Shown here: piece by piece, positions 8,056 through 15,222 of the stretch
How positions within the stretch are numbered: the first letter of the stretch is position 1
Layout of the letters: each line of letters begins with the position of its first letter
Source: DAITBA01 sp036824005
GTDB lineage: Bacteria; Pseudomonadota; Gammaproteobacteria; Burkholderiales; Rhodocyclaceae
Assembly (NCBI GenBank): GCA_036824005.1
Contig: DAITBA010000031.1
Span: 1-32,448 of the forward strand
DNA length: 32,448 bases
Reading direction: 5' to 3'
The notes under the pieces: model-generated
The model's database searches: none
What the model was told of the DNA's origin: nothing
Seen by the model: the letters and a program-made list of their open reading frames with translations, nothing else
Position numbers and translations under genes: made by a program

Positions 8056-10197
8056 TCAGACGGAATGATTGAAGTGGCGCAGGAAAAGCTGCGACAGGCG
8101 CCGGTAAGCCTGCGCCGCGATCGGCTCGAAGCCGTGGTCGAAGCGCACCTTGACCCGGCTGCCGACGCGCGCCAGCGCCTGCCCGGGCAACTCGAGGTCG
8201 ACCAGGAACAGCGGTTCGGTAGTGGTCAGGCCTTTGTCGTCCTTGGGGTCGGTCGGGATCGGTCCGCCGCCCCGATCACCCAGAGCGGCGCTGGGCAGCG
8301 TATCGGTGGCGGCGGGGATCTCCCGCCCGGCGCGCGCCGGCACCGCTTCGCGGCCCTCCGTCAGCCACACTTCGGCCGAGTGCGTGTGCTCGCGCACGAG
8401 CGCCACGTTCTGCTGCGCCACCACGGCGCGAACCTGGACGCTGCCCGGTGTCAGCACGTAGCCGAGCTCCGCGCCGCGGCGCGCCAGCGTGCCCGGCATG
8501 TCCTGCTGGCGCGGCATGACCAGCCGGCCGGCCACCTCCGCGCGCACCTGAAGCTGGCGGATGCGCTCGCCATTGCGGACGAGTTCCGCCTCGACGCGTG
8601 TCATCTCGTCCGCCAGGCTTCGGGCACGCCCCGGTTCGCTCAGCAATACGCCGTACTGATCCGACTGCAGTTCCGCCAGGCGCGCCTCCAGCCGATGGCG
8701 TTCCGCGCTCAGCGCCGGATCATCCAGCACCAGCAGCAACTGCCCGGGTTCGACGCGGGAGCCGTCGGCGGCCGTCACCTGCATGACGAATCCGTCGGTC
8801 GCCGGCCGCAGCCGGGCATTCTCGGGCAGCCAGACGACGCCGTCGGCCACCGTGTGCAGCGGCATCGGCACAGCCACCGCAAAGACGACCACGAGCGACA
8901 GCGCTGCCACGCTGATCCGGCGCGCCCGGCTGCGCTGGGATGCCGCTCCGGGCGCACGCCACACCGCCCGCAGCGACCGCAGCAATGGCCCGAGTATCGT
9001 CGTCCAGACAAGCACGACGCCAGCCGCCGCAGCGAGATGGAAGGACTTGCTGCCGATCCAGAGCACGATCGTCGCCGAGATGAATATCCGGTAGGCCGCC
9101 GCAGCCGGTCCGTAACAGAACAGCCACGCACGCTCGCCGCTGGCCAGTTGCATGGATGCCACGTCCATGCGCAGCAGGTGATGTTTGACAAGCTGGCCCC
9201 AATAGGCGGTGCTGCGCGGCCCCAGATTGGGCAAATCGAGCGAATCGGAAAGGATGAAGTAGCCGTCGAAGCGCAGCAGCGGGTTGGCGTTGAAGACGAC
9301 CGTCGACACACTGCCCACGAACATGACGACGAAGGCGATATCACGCACCAGCCCCGGCTGGACGGCGAGCCACAGCGCCAAGGCGAGCGCCGCCAGCGCC
9401 ATCTCCACCATGATGCCGGCAGCGCTGACTACCAGGCGCTGCGACCGATGGGCAAACGTGCTCGCCGCCGAGGCATCGACCCAGGGAATGGGTGTGAGCA
9501 GCAGAAGGGTGACACCCATCTGGCGCACGTCGCCGCCCCAGCGCCGCACCGCGAGGGCGTGACCCAATTCGTGGACGGCCTTGATCAGGGGATAGACGAA
9601 CCATGCGATGAGCAGGTAGCGCGGCGTCAGCATCCACGCCGCGGCATGACTCGAGAGCTCATTCCAGTGCATAGAACCGGCGATCGCCGCCGCCATCATC
9701 GCGGCAATCCACACCGCCAGAGCAGCCGGGCCGAACAGCAGCCGCAGCCAGCCGTCGAAGCGGCGTAGCAGCGGCGCGGGGTTGGCAAGGGGAATGCGGA
9801 AGAACAGCGGGTTGAGCTGCTGCCAGCGGCGGCGCCGGGTGTGCGCCGCGGCGCCTTCGAACATCGCCTCGACGTCCGGCGTGGTTTCCGTTTGCAGCAG
9901 CTCGGCCTGGGCAAGGCGGCCGAGCATGCCGATCACCTCGCCCTGCGTCGGCGCCTCGTCGCCCATGGTTTCGAGGACGCTGTCCCAGATCTCCTGCACG
10001 TTGCGATGGCCGTCGCACAGCCCGACGAAGCGGTATGCACCGCGGCTGAGCCGGTGGTGCCGGCCGGAATTGGCATCCGAAAGCAGGTACCAGATCTGGT
10101 CGCGCACCACCTGGCGGCGCACGCGGACCTGGCCGCGTAGCCGCGGATGCAGATCGGCCACGCGGTACCAGTGCGGGCTGAACAGGGACTCGGACAC
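8056..10197 (-). CDS. PqqD-like/M50 site-2 protease/HlyD fusion membrane protein
   Basis: A 713-residue inner-membrane protein. Residues 1-110 resemble a PqqD/winged-helix peptide-binding domain (YLLSDANSGRHHRLSRGAYRFVGLCDG). Residues about 150-410 hold several membrane helices and a zinc metallopeptidase of family M50: HELGH at 209-213 with the distal ligand motif NANPLLRFDGY (303-313, D311), so the active site looks intact. A further helix (about 428-446) is followed by a HlyD-like periplasmic part with a lipoyl half (DGFVMQVTAADGSRVEPGQL), coiled coil (495-550) and barrel. The start is GTG, one base after the TGA of the upstream GAF-HlyD gene, so the two are translationally linked. Possible roles are cargo recognition through the PqqD-like part and intramembrane clipping, or the peptidase fold may serve as a channel scaffold. 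The domain reading is firm; the function is inferred. Confidence 0.88.
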   Translation of the reverse strand: MSESLFSPHWYRVADLHPRLRGQVRVRRQVVRDQIWYLLSDANSGRHHRLSRGAYRFVGLCDGHRNVQEIWDSVLETMGDEAPTQGEVIGMLGRLAQAELLQTETTPDVEAMFEGAAAHTRRRRWQQLNPLFFRIPLANPAPLLRRFDGWLRLLFGPAALAVWIAAMMAAAIAGSMHWNELSSHAAAWMLTPRYLLIAWFVYPLIKAVHELGHALAVRRWGGDVRQMGVTLLLLTPIPWVDASAASTFAHRSQRLVVSAAGIMVEMALAALALALWLAVQPGLVRDIAFVVMFVGSVSTVVFNANPLLRFDGYFILSDSLDLPNLGPRSTAYWGQLVKHHLLRMDVASMQLASGERAWLFCYGPAAAAYRIFISATIVLWIGSKSFHLAAAAGVVLVWTTILGPLLRSLRAVWRAPGAASQRSRARRISVAALSLVVVFAVAVPMPLHTVADGVVWLPENARLRPATDGFVMQVTAADGSRVEPGQLLLVLDDPALSAERHRLEARLAELQSDQYGVLLSEPGRARSLADEMTRVEAELVRNGERIRQLQVRAEVAGRLVMPRQQDMPGTLARRGAELGYVLTPGSVQVRAVVAQQNVALVREHTHSAEVWLTEGREAVPARAGREIPAATDTLPSAALGDRGGGPIPTDPKDDKGLTTTEPLFLVDLELPGQALARVGSRVKVRFDHGFEPIAAQAYRRLSQLFLRHFNHSV

Positions 10198-10198
10198 G

Positions 10199-11938
10199 TC
10201 AGGTGCCCCAGGTCCACAGGGTCATGCGCAGCCACGCTGCCGCCCGGTGCAGCCAGACCCATGCCAGCGGCCGCTCGCCGCCGTCGATCTTGGCCACGCC
10301 GCGCAAGCCGGGGCGCAGTCCGCCGGCAGGCGCCAGTTTCGCTTCCACCTCGAAGAAGTTGCGCTCCAGCGCCGTGGTGGCGACCGGCGTGATGCGCTCC
10401 ACCGTCAGCGCCACGACCTCGTCGGGAAGGGCAGCAAGCGCCAACCAGCCCTGCTGTCCCACCTGGACATCGGCGATGTCCTGCTCGTCCACCTCCACGA
10501 TCAGCCGGTACTGGCCTTCAGGCGCCACCGTCAGCAGCACGTCGCCCTTTTGCACGGGCGCACCCAAGACTTGCGTCAGGTCGCCTTTGATGACAATCCC
10601 GTCGAACGGCGCCTCGAGACGGGTGCGACCGAGCTGCTGTTCGACCAGATCGAGCTGTGCCTGGGCCTCCTGCATGCGCGCCAGGCTGATGGCGAGCTGG
10701 GCGCGGTCGCCCTTGGCCAAGGCCGCGCCGTAGGCGTTCTCGTGCTGCGCCAGGGTGCTTTGCCACTTCTGGCGCTCCAGTTGCAGATCCTGCTGGGCGA
10801 GTTCCACCAGGGGCTGTCCGGCCTTGACGCTGTCGCCGGGGCGCGCATGCACCTGCTGCAAAAAGCCGTCGGCGGGGGCAACGATGGCGCGCTGGATTTG
10901 GCCTTCCAGCCGCGCCGGTGCACCAATCCGGTAATCGACCGGCACGAGGGCAAGGACCAGCGCCGCCGCAACCGCGCCGACCACCGCCAGCTTGATCAGC
11001 ACGTGGCCGGGGCCGAACAGAGCGCCCATCCGCGTCCGCAGCGTTTGCCCCAGCCGCCGCCACCAGGAGCGTTCGGCGTCCCGCTTCAGAATGAGTAGCG
11101 GGCCGAGCAGGCTCGCCAAGCTCTCCAACGTCTCTACCTCGTCCAGGATAAGCCTGCCTTCCGGGCCGAACTCCAACGTCAGTGCGCCTACCGGAGAGCG
11201 CTCAGCAACCAGTGGCAGCGTCAGCACCGCGTCGCCGGAGGACTTGTTCAGTTCGGCATGGGCGAGAGCGATGCGCGGCTTGCTCTGCGCCGGCGCGGGG
11301 TAGGCGACTGTCGCTCCCTGATCGATGGCCTCGTCCATGGCGGCGGCCACGCTGCCAAAAGCGCGCCCCCTGGGCGCCGTGCCGCCGCTGTGGGAAACGG
11401 CGATGACCCGGGCCCGACGTCGTTCCACCAGTCCGACGCTGACCCGGCTGCAGCGCAGCATTGCGGCCAGCTCGTTGGCCAGGGCGGTCGCGGCCTCGGG
11501 CAGACGACGATGGGAAAGCAGGGTGGCCTGCAGGCGCAGGACATCGATCGCTCCCGGCGCATGCACCGGAGCCGGCGCGAGGAGCGGAAAGAGCCGCGTG
11601 ACCGACTGGCGCAGGCGCACCAGCACGGCGTCGTCCTGTGCGCCCGCGGCGTTGTCCACCTCGATGGCGACGGCGCCGACCGGACGATCCCCGGCGCGCA
11701 GCGGAAAGGTATAGATCTTTGCCGACTTTTCGGCCGAGGCGGCGACCCGCTGGATCGCAAGCTTGCCAAGAAAGGTGTCGCGGGCTGCCGCATAGACGTC
11801 GATGGACGGGCGGCTGCCGGGCGGCCAAACCGCGGCCGGACGCACCTTGCCCGTCGGCGCTAGCACCACGAGGCCGGAGCGCGCCCCGGTGGTGCCGCCG
11901 CACTGGTCGTTCAGCCAAGTTTGTACAGATGTATTCAT
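10199..11938 (-). CDS. GAF-like/HlyD inner-membrane adaptor
   Basis: A 579-residue protein with a cytoplasmic N-terminal half (1-310) containing a GAF-like region at about 130-285 (ATALANELAAMLRCSRVSVGL...LTLPLVAERSPVGALTLEF). One transmembrane helix lies at about 312-334, followed by a periplasmic HlyD-like half with lipoyl motif (IVAPADGFLQQVHARPGDSV), coiled coil (385-440), second lipoyl half (RLEAPFDGIVIKGDL) and barrel. A GAF domain joined to a membrane-fusion protein suggests that export is gated by a cytoplasmic ligand or signal. It is the first gene of the minus-strand set and diverges from the DUF4202 gene. No strong Shine-Dalgarno precedes the ATG. It was not recognised as a named family beyond its domains. 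Confidence 0.85.
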   Translation of the reverse strand: MNTSVQTWLNDQCGGTTGARSGLVVLAPTGKVRPAAVWPPGSRPSIDVYAAARDTFLGKLAIQRVAASAEKSAKIYTFPLRAGDRPVGAVAIEVDNAAGAQDDAVLVRLRQSVTRLFPLLAPAPVHAPGAIDVLRLQATLLSHRRLPEAATALANELAAMLRCSRVSVGLVERRRARVIAVSHSGGTAPRGRAFGSVAAAMDEAIDQGATVAYPAPAQSKPRIALAHAELNKSSGDAVLTLPLVAERSPVGALTLEFGPEGRLILDEVETLESLASLLGPLLILKRDAERSWWRRLGQTLRTRMGALFGPGHVLIKLAVVGAVAAALVLALVPVDYRIGAPARLEGQIQRAIVAPADGFLQQVHARPGDSVKAGQPLVELAQQDLQLERQKWQSTLAQHENAYGAALAKGDRAQLAISLARMQEAQAQLDLVEQQLGRTRLEAPFDGIVIKGDLTQVLGAPVQKGDVLLTVAPEGQYRLIVEVDEQDIADVQVGQQGWLALAALPDEVVALTVERITPVATTALERNFFEVEAKLAPAGGLRPGLRGVAKIDGGERPLAWVWLHRAAAWLRMTLWTWGT

Positions 11939-11957
11939 GCCCGGATTTCGTCGCCTC

Positions 11958-11982
11958 GTGCCACCATGGAACGCAGTGGCAC
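11958..11982. promoter_or_regulatory. Inverted repeat in the divergent upstream region
   Basis: GTGCCAC (11958-11964) and GTGGCAC (11976-11982) are perfect inverted arms around 11 bases. They lie 20 bases upstream of the GAF-HlyD start in the 264-base gap to the divergent DUF4202 gene. A regulator-binding site or leader hairpin is possible. No convincing sigma-70 promoter was seen in the gap. Confidence 0.25.
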
Positions 11983-12202
11983 CACCCCCGCCACCGCTAT
12001 TGGTTTTCGGCAGAAATCCGGCGCGCCTTTAGAACGGCTGCGTTTCGGGCACGTTTGAAGCGATGCGTGCGGGAGATGGCCCATCCGACCACGGCGCTTG
12101 CCGTGCTTGCGTTCCAGCCCTGGATGGCGGACGATGGCGGCCGGCCGATGGACGTCATCGGCGCATGCCTTCTTCGACGATTCGACGTTCCGTTCCCTGG
12201 CC

Positions 12203-12823
12203 ATGAGCACCACGACCAACGATCTGTCCCGTTTCGACCGAGCCATTGCCCGCTTCGACGCCGCCAACGCAGAGGATCCCCACAGGGAATCCTGGCAGGG
12301 CAAGGAGCACCCGAAGGAACTCCTATACGCGCAGCGCATGAGCGCGATGCTCGATCGCTTCATGCCTGATGCCTCCGAGGCGCTGCGGCTGGCGGTGCGC
12401 TGCCAGCACATCCAGCGCTGGCAAATCCCTCGCGCCGAGTACCCGATGACACCCGTCGGCTACAAGCAGTGGCGCCAGCAGCTGCAGAAGATGCATGCCG
12501 AGATCGCCGGCCGCATCCTGCGCGACGTGGGCTATGACGACGACACGATCGGCCGCGTCCAGTCGCTATTGAGGAAGGAGAAGCTCAAGGTCAATCCGGA
12601 AACCCAGGCGCTGGAGGACGTGGTGGATCTCGTCTTTCTGGAGAGCTACCTGGCGGACTTCGTGACAACCCATAGCCACTACGACGAAGCAAAGCTGATC
12701 GATATCCTGCGCAAGACGTGGCAGAAAATGTCGGCGCGCGGGCGGGAAGCGGCGCTGACCATGATCACACTGCCCCCCGAGCTGGTGCCGGTGATCCTCA
12801 AGGCAGTCGGCCCTGCCACCTGA
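12203..12823 (+). CDS. DUF4202 domain-containing protein
   Basis: A soluble 206-residue protein matching DUF4202 over nearly its full length: FDRAIARFDAANAEDP near the start, ELLYAQRMSAMLDRF, ALRLAVRCQHIQRWQIPR, YPMTPVGYKQWRQQLQKMH, and a C-terminal LVFLESYLADFVTTHSHYDEAK segment. The His-rich helical pattern (QHIQRW, KMHAE, THSHYD) hints at metal binding but no function is established. The frame is open further upstream. The start at MSTTTNDLSRF was chosen because family similarity begins there; no clear ribosome site marks it. It stands alone, divergent from the export genes. Its nearness to the sat-apr genes, about 5 kb away, may or may not be meaningful. Confidence 0.85.
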   Translation: MSTTTNDLSRFDRAIARFDAANAEDPHRESWQGKEHPKELLYAQRMSAMLDRFMPDASEALRLAVRCQHIQRWQIPRAEYPMTPVGYKQWRQQLQKMHAEIAGRILRDVGYDDDTIGRVQSLLRKEKLKVNPETQALEDVVDLVFLESYLADFVTTHSHYDEAKLIDILRKTWQKMSARGREAALTMITLPPELVPVILKAVGPAT

Positions 12824-12831
12824 CCGGCGCC

Positions 12832-12848
12832 GGGGGTACCGCACCCCC
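12832..12848 (+). terminator. Possible terminator after the DUF4202 gene
   Basis: GGGGGT and ACCCCC form a 6-bp stem with a 5-base loop, beginning 8 bases after the DUF4202 stop codon. Only a pyrimidine-mixed tail (TCTC) follows, so the call is weak. Confidence 0.35.
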
Positions 12849-12943
12849 TCTCACCTGCCGTGACGAAAATGTGACTGTCCGCGGACCCCGGTTTGATGAC
12901 CCGCGCGTACCTTTGTTCGTGACAGAACAGGGAGGTGCGGATC

Positions 12944-13270
12944 ATGGAACAGGCTCTCGACTACGGCGTGCTGGAACAGGAAAACCGGACTTTTCGCGGC
13001 CGCGGTGGCGTCAGTGCCGAGGCCAGAGGCGGCGGATTCCGGCCTGCCTTTCTCGACACGGAAACCGGCGCGGTCTATCCGTCGTGCTTCGGCGACGGTA
13101 GCCCCGCGCCGTTTCACCTGCTGGACGGACTGCCGCAGGCCATCGTCGTCACACGCAGCGAGCTGGGCAGGGTAACGGCGGTCAAGGATTCGGTAATCTC
13201 GGGCTTCGCCCGCGACGGTCGCTTCTACACACGGGACGAGGCGGCGCGGGAGGTCTCGCGCCTGCACTGA
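12944..13270 (+). CDS. Small protein of unknown function
   Basis: A 108-residue soluble protein that I do not recognise. The N-terminal 25 residues are polar and glycine/arginine-rich (FRGRGGVSAEARGGGFRP). They are followed by a compact region with FLDTETGAVYPSCFGDGSPAPFHLLDGLP (read in parts at about 36-64) and a C-terminal stretch RDGRFYTRDEAAREVSRL. There is no signal peptide or membrane helix. GGAGG lies eight bases before the chosen ATG; an in-frame GTG nine bases upstream overlaps that ribosome site and was rejected. The strong ribosome site and sustained frame make it a real gene. It converges with thrH, with only four bases between the two stop codons. Confidence 0.75.
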   Translation: MEQALDYGVLEQENRTFRGRGGVSAEARGGGFRPAFLDTETGAVYPSCFGDGSPAPFHLLDGLPQAIVVTRSELGRVTAVKDSVISGFARDGRFYTRDEAAREVSRLH

Positions 13271-13274
13271 GCCG

Positions 13275-13883
13275 CTATAACCTGGCCGCGGCCTCCAGAA
13301 ACTCATGACGCAACTCGTCGTAGTCGCGTGTGACCGGGTACTGGGGGAACTGCCCGATGACGTTCTGCGGCGGGCGGAAAAAGATGCCGGCGTGGGCCTC
13401 CCCCAGCATGCTGGTGTCGTTATAGGAATCGCCGGCAGCGATCACGCGGAAGTTGAGCGCCTTGAAGGCCTTGACCGACTCGCGCTTCTGGTCCGGCATG
13501 CGCAGGCGATAATCGCGCACGAAGCCGGCCTCGTCCGTGACCAGCTTGTGGCAGAACAGCGTCGGAAAACCGAGCTGGCGCATGAGCGGCATGGCGAACT
13601 CGTAGAAGGTGTCGGACAGAATCACCACCTGGAAACGTTCGCGCAGCCAGTCGACGAACGCGGGTGCACCGGGAAGCGGACCCATGCTGGCGATCACGGC
13701 CTGGATGTCCGGCAACCCGAGCTTGTGCTGCTCCAGGATCGCCAGACGATAACGCATCAGCTTGTCGTAGTCCGGCTCGTCGCGTGTCGTGCGCGACAGT
13801 TCGGGGATGCCCGTGCGCTTCGAGAATTCGATCCAGATTTCGGGGACGAGCACGCCCTCCAGGTCAAGGCACGCGAGCTGCAC
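13275..13883 (-). CDS. thrH: ThrH, phosphoserine phosphatase / homoserine phosphotransferase
   Basis: A HAD-superfamily enzyme of 202 residues that dephosphorylates phosphoserine and can transfer the phosphate to homoserine. Recognised from the characteristic N-terminus QLACLDLEGVLVPEIW (D7, E9 with the ThrH-type DxE instead of DxD), WLRERFQVVILSDTFYEF, LMRQLGFPTLFCHKL and RVIAAGDSYNDTSMLGEAHAGI. The length is typical of the family. The frame is open to a TTG at 13898, but a GTG at 13883 has AGGGAG six to seven bases upstream and matches the usual ThrH N-terminus, so it was chosen. It links serine/threonine metabolism and has no evident connection to neighbouring genes. Confidence 0.93.
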   Translation of the reverse strand: MQLACLDLEGVLVPEIWIEFSKRTGIPELSRTTRDEPDYDKLMRYRLAILEQHKLGLPDIQAVIASMGPLPGAPAFVDWLRERFQVVILSDTFYEFAMPLMRQLGFPTLFCHKLVTDEAGFVRDYRLRMPDQKRESVKAFKALNFRVIAAGDSYNDTSMLGEAHAGIFFRPPQNVIGQFPQYPVTRDYDELRHEFLEAAARL

Positions 13884-14011
13884 GGACGACTCCCTCAAAA
13901 CATCGCAAGAGCGCGGATTTTACCTGCAAACCGGGCGTGGACGGAGAGTCCGGGTGGTGCACCAGCGTACCTTACGCAGCGCCGGGTATCGCCCGAGTCG
14001 TTTATAGCCTG

Positions 14012-14073
14012 GATGGTGCGCAGGCGCACCCTACAGAGGACGCGAGTTCGGTAGGGTGCGCTTGCGCACCATC
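14012..14073. repeat. REP-like inverted repeat pair
   Basis: Arms at 14012-14034 and 14051-14073 are 23 bases each and complementary except for one position, separated by 16 bases. Each arm is itself a dyad (GGTGCGC-AG-GCGCACC on the left, GGTGCGC-TT-GCGCACC on the right), the architecture of REP/BIME elements. It lies between the thrH start and the end of the cysteine-cluster gene. Confidence 0.75.
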
Positions 14074-14094
14074 TTCGATCTCGACGATTACGCC

Positions 14095-14122
14095 AAAAAT
14101 CCGAGCCTGTCCTGCGGACAGG
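14095..14122 (-). terminator. Rho-independent terminator of the YkgJ-type gene
   Basis: On the minus strand CCTGTCC and GGACAGG form a perfect 7-bp stem with a 3-base loop (14106-14122). A run of five T lies six bases beyond the stem (14099-14095). The hairpin begins 12 bases after the stop codon. Confidence 0.7.
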
Positions 14123-14134
14123 AGCATACCGAAA

Positions 14135-15034
14135 CTATGCGAAATCGTCGTACGAGCCCTCGTCCTCCCGGCGCATCCGTTCCGCGGCGTCGCGCTCCGC
14201 GGCGAGAGCCTTCTCGCGCACGCGCTCGCGGCGCCGGTTGGCTGCATCGCTGCGCATGGCAATGCTCTCCTCGCCGAAAAGCACCTGGCGCAAGAAACGG
14301 AAGCCGAACAGCATAAGCTGCGTGTCGTCGCCGAGTATCGTCGTCCGCTCCGCCTCGGGCAGATCGTAGAGCTCGCTGAATGACTCGCTGGAGACAAAAG
14401 CGCGAAAGCGGTCGATGTCGTAGCAGGTCATGAAGAAGAGCTGACGGCTGCGCATGGAGGGCTTGCCCACGGTGGGTCCGGAAGACTTCTTCTTCAGAAT
14501 CAGCTGCCGCCAGCCGCGCGCCAGCTCGTCGTACTCCGTGAGGCCCTGTTCCTGGCGGTATTCGTCGATGGTCAGCCGACGCGGCTCGTCGTGGCCCAGA
14601 CAGTGCGCCTCCTTCACCAGGGCATAGGCGTTGCGGTCAGTCGCCTCGTCTTGCTTGCGCATGGCGAGCAGCGCCACCGGATAGTAGCGGCAGGCAGTTG
14701 GACGGTCCTCATAGACGCTGCAGCCCTCCGGCGTCATGAACTGGCAGGCGGTACCGTTTTCCACGGGACGCAGCTTGACGCCGGCGATGCCGTCCTTCTC
14801 CAGCTCGTAGGGCACGGTGAAGGCGGCGAGGAACTGGGTGGACGTCAGGCCCAGCCGACGCTTCAGCCGCAGGATGTCGTAGGGCGTGAGCGAGATGTCG
14901 ATGTTGCTGCAGCAGGCGTTCCAGCAGGCGATACCCTTGCGGCAGCGGAACTGGATCGTCTTCGATCCATCCATCATTTCCGGAACCACCGGACTGTCGG
15001 GAAACGGCAGATCCTTCGCGTCGGGCTTGTCCAT
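14135..15034 (-). CDS. YkgJ-family cysteine-cluster protein
   Basis: A soluble 299-residue protein of the YkgJ/UPF0153 type, thought to bind zinc or iron through a cysteine cluster. Visible are C31, C37, C41 and C42 (CRKGIACWNACC) and a second set C97, C105 and C115 (ACQFMTPEGCSVYEDRPTACRYYPV), which is the family signature. The C-terminal 120 residues are longer than in minimal YkgJ proteins and end in an Arg/Glu-rich helix (RRRERVREKALAAERDAAERM). The frame is open to a GTG at 15064, but the ATG at 15034 with AGG six bases upstream was chosen. It follows aprA on the same strand but is separated by a strong terminator, so it is a separate transcript. A role in Fe-S or metal handling for the APS reductase is only a guess. 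Confidence 0.85.
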   Translation of the reverse strand: MDKPDAKDLPFPDSPVVPEMMDGSKTIQFRCRKGIACWNACCSNIDISLTPYDILRLKRRLGLTSTQFLAAFTVPYELEKDGIAGVKLRPVENGTACQFMTPEGCSVYEDRPTACRYYPVALLAMRKQDEATDRNAYALVKEAHCLGHDEPRRLTIDEYRQEQGLTEYDELARGWRQLILKKKSSGPTVGKPSMRSRQLFFMTCYDIDRFRAFVSSESFSELYDLPEAERTTILGDDTQLMLFGFRFLRQVLFGEESIAMRSDAANRRRERVREKALAAERDAAERMRREDEGSYDDFA

Positions 15035-15163
15035 CTCGTACCTCGTGTCGGCGGTGCGCAGCACAGGCTACACCGGCGCCGCGGGTTTGAAAACGTGTTG
15101 CGACCAATAGAATCCGGCCAGCGATGCCGCCGATGCCCAAGCACGGCCGCGTCGCCCTGCCGG

Positions 15164-15194
15164 AAAAAGGACCGGGCGCCTCGCGGCGCCCGGT
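15164..15194 (-). terminator. Strong Rho-independent terminator of sat-aprBA
   Basis: ACCGGGCGCC (15171-15180) and GGCGCCCGGT (15185-15194) form a perfect 10-bp stem around TCGC. On the minus strand this is followed by CC and five T (15168-15164). It lies 28 bases beyond the aprA stop codon. Confidence 0.92.
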
Positions 15195-15222
15195 TCATTT
15201 ACAACGTCAACCTCGCAAAGAC

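Noticed and set aside
6024..8072. 682-codon open frame on the plus strand opposite the SecA-like gene
   Set aside because: Composition is that of an antisense shadow in GC-rich DNA (Arg/Ala/Gln-rich, no domain), while the minus strand has all SecA motifs.
8065..9768. 567-codon plus-strand frame opposite the M50-HlyD gene
   Set aside because: His/Arg/Gln-rich shadow with no domain; the minus-strand protein has intact M50 and HlyD motifs.
11975..11991. Possible sigma-54 promoter (TGGCAC, then GC 10 bases after GG) facing the DUF4202 gene
   Set aside because: The -24 half fits but the -12 half is CCGC and not TTGC, it lies about 210 bases from the gene, and the sequence is better explained as an inverted-repeat arm.
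14012..14073. The 14-kb inverted repeat as the thrH promoter operator or a terminator
   Set aside because: Each arm is a self-palindrome and no T-run follows; the architecture fits a REP-type repeat better, and the nearby real terminator is at 14095-14122.
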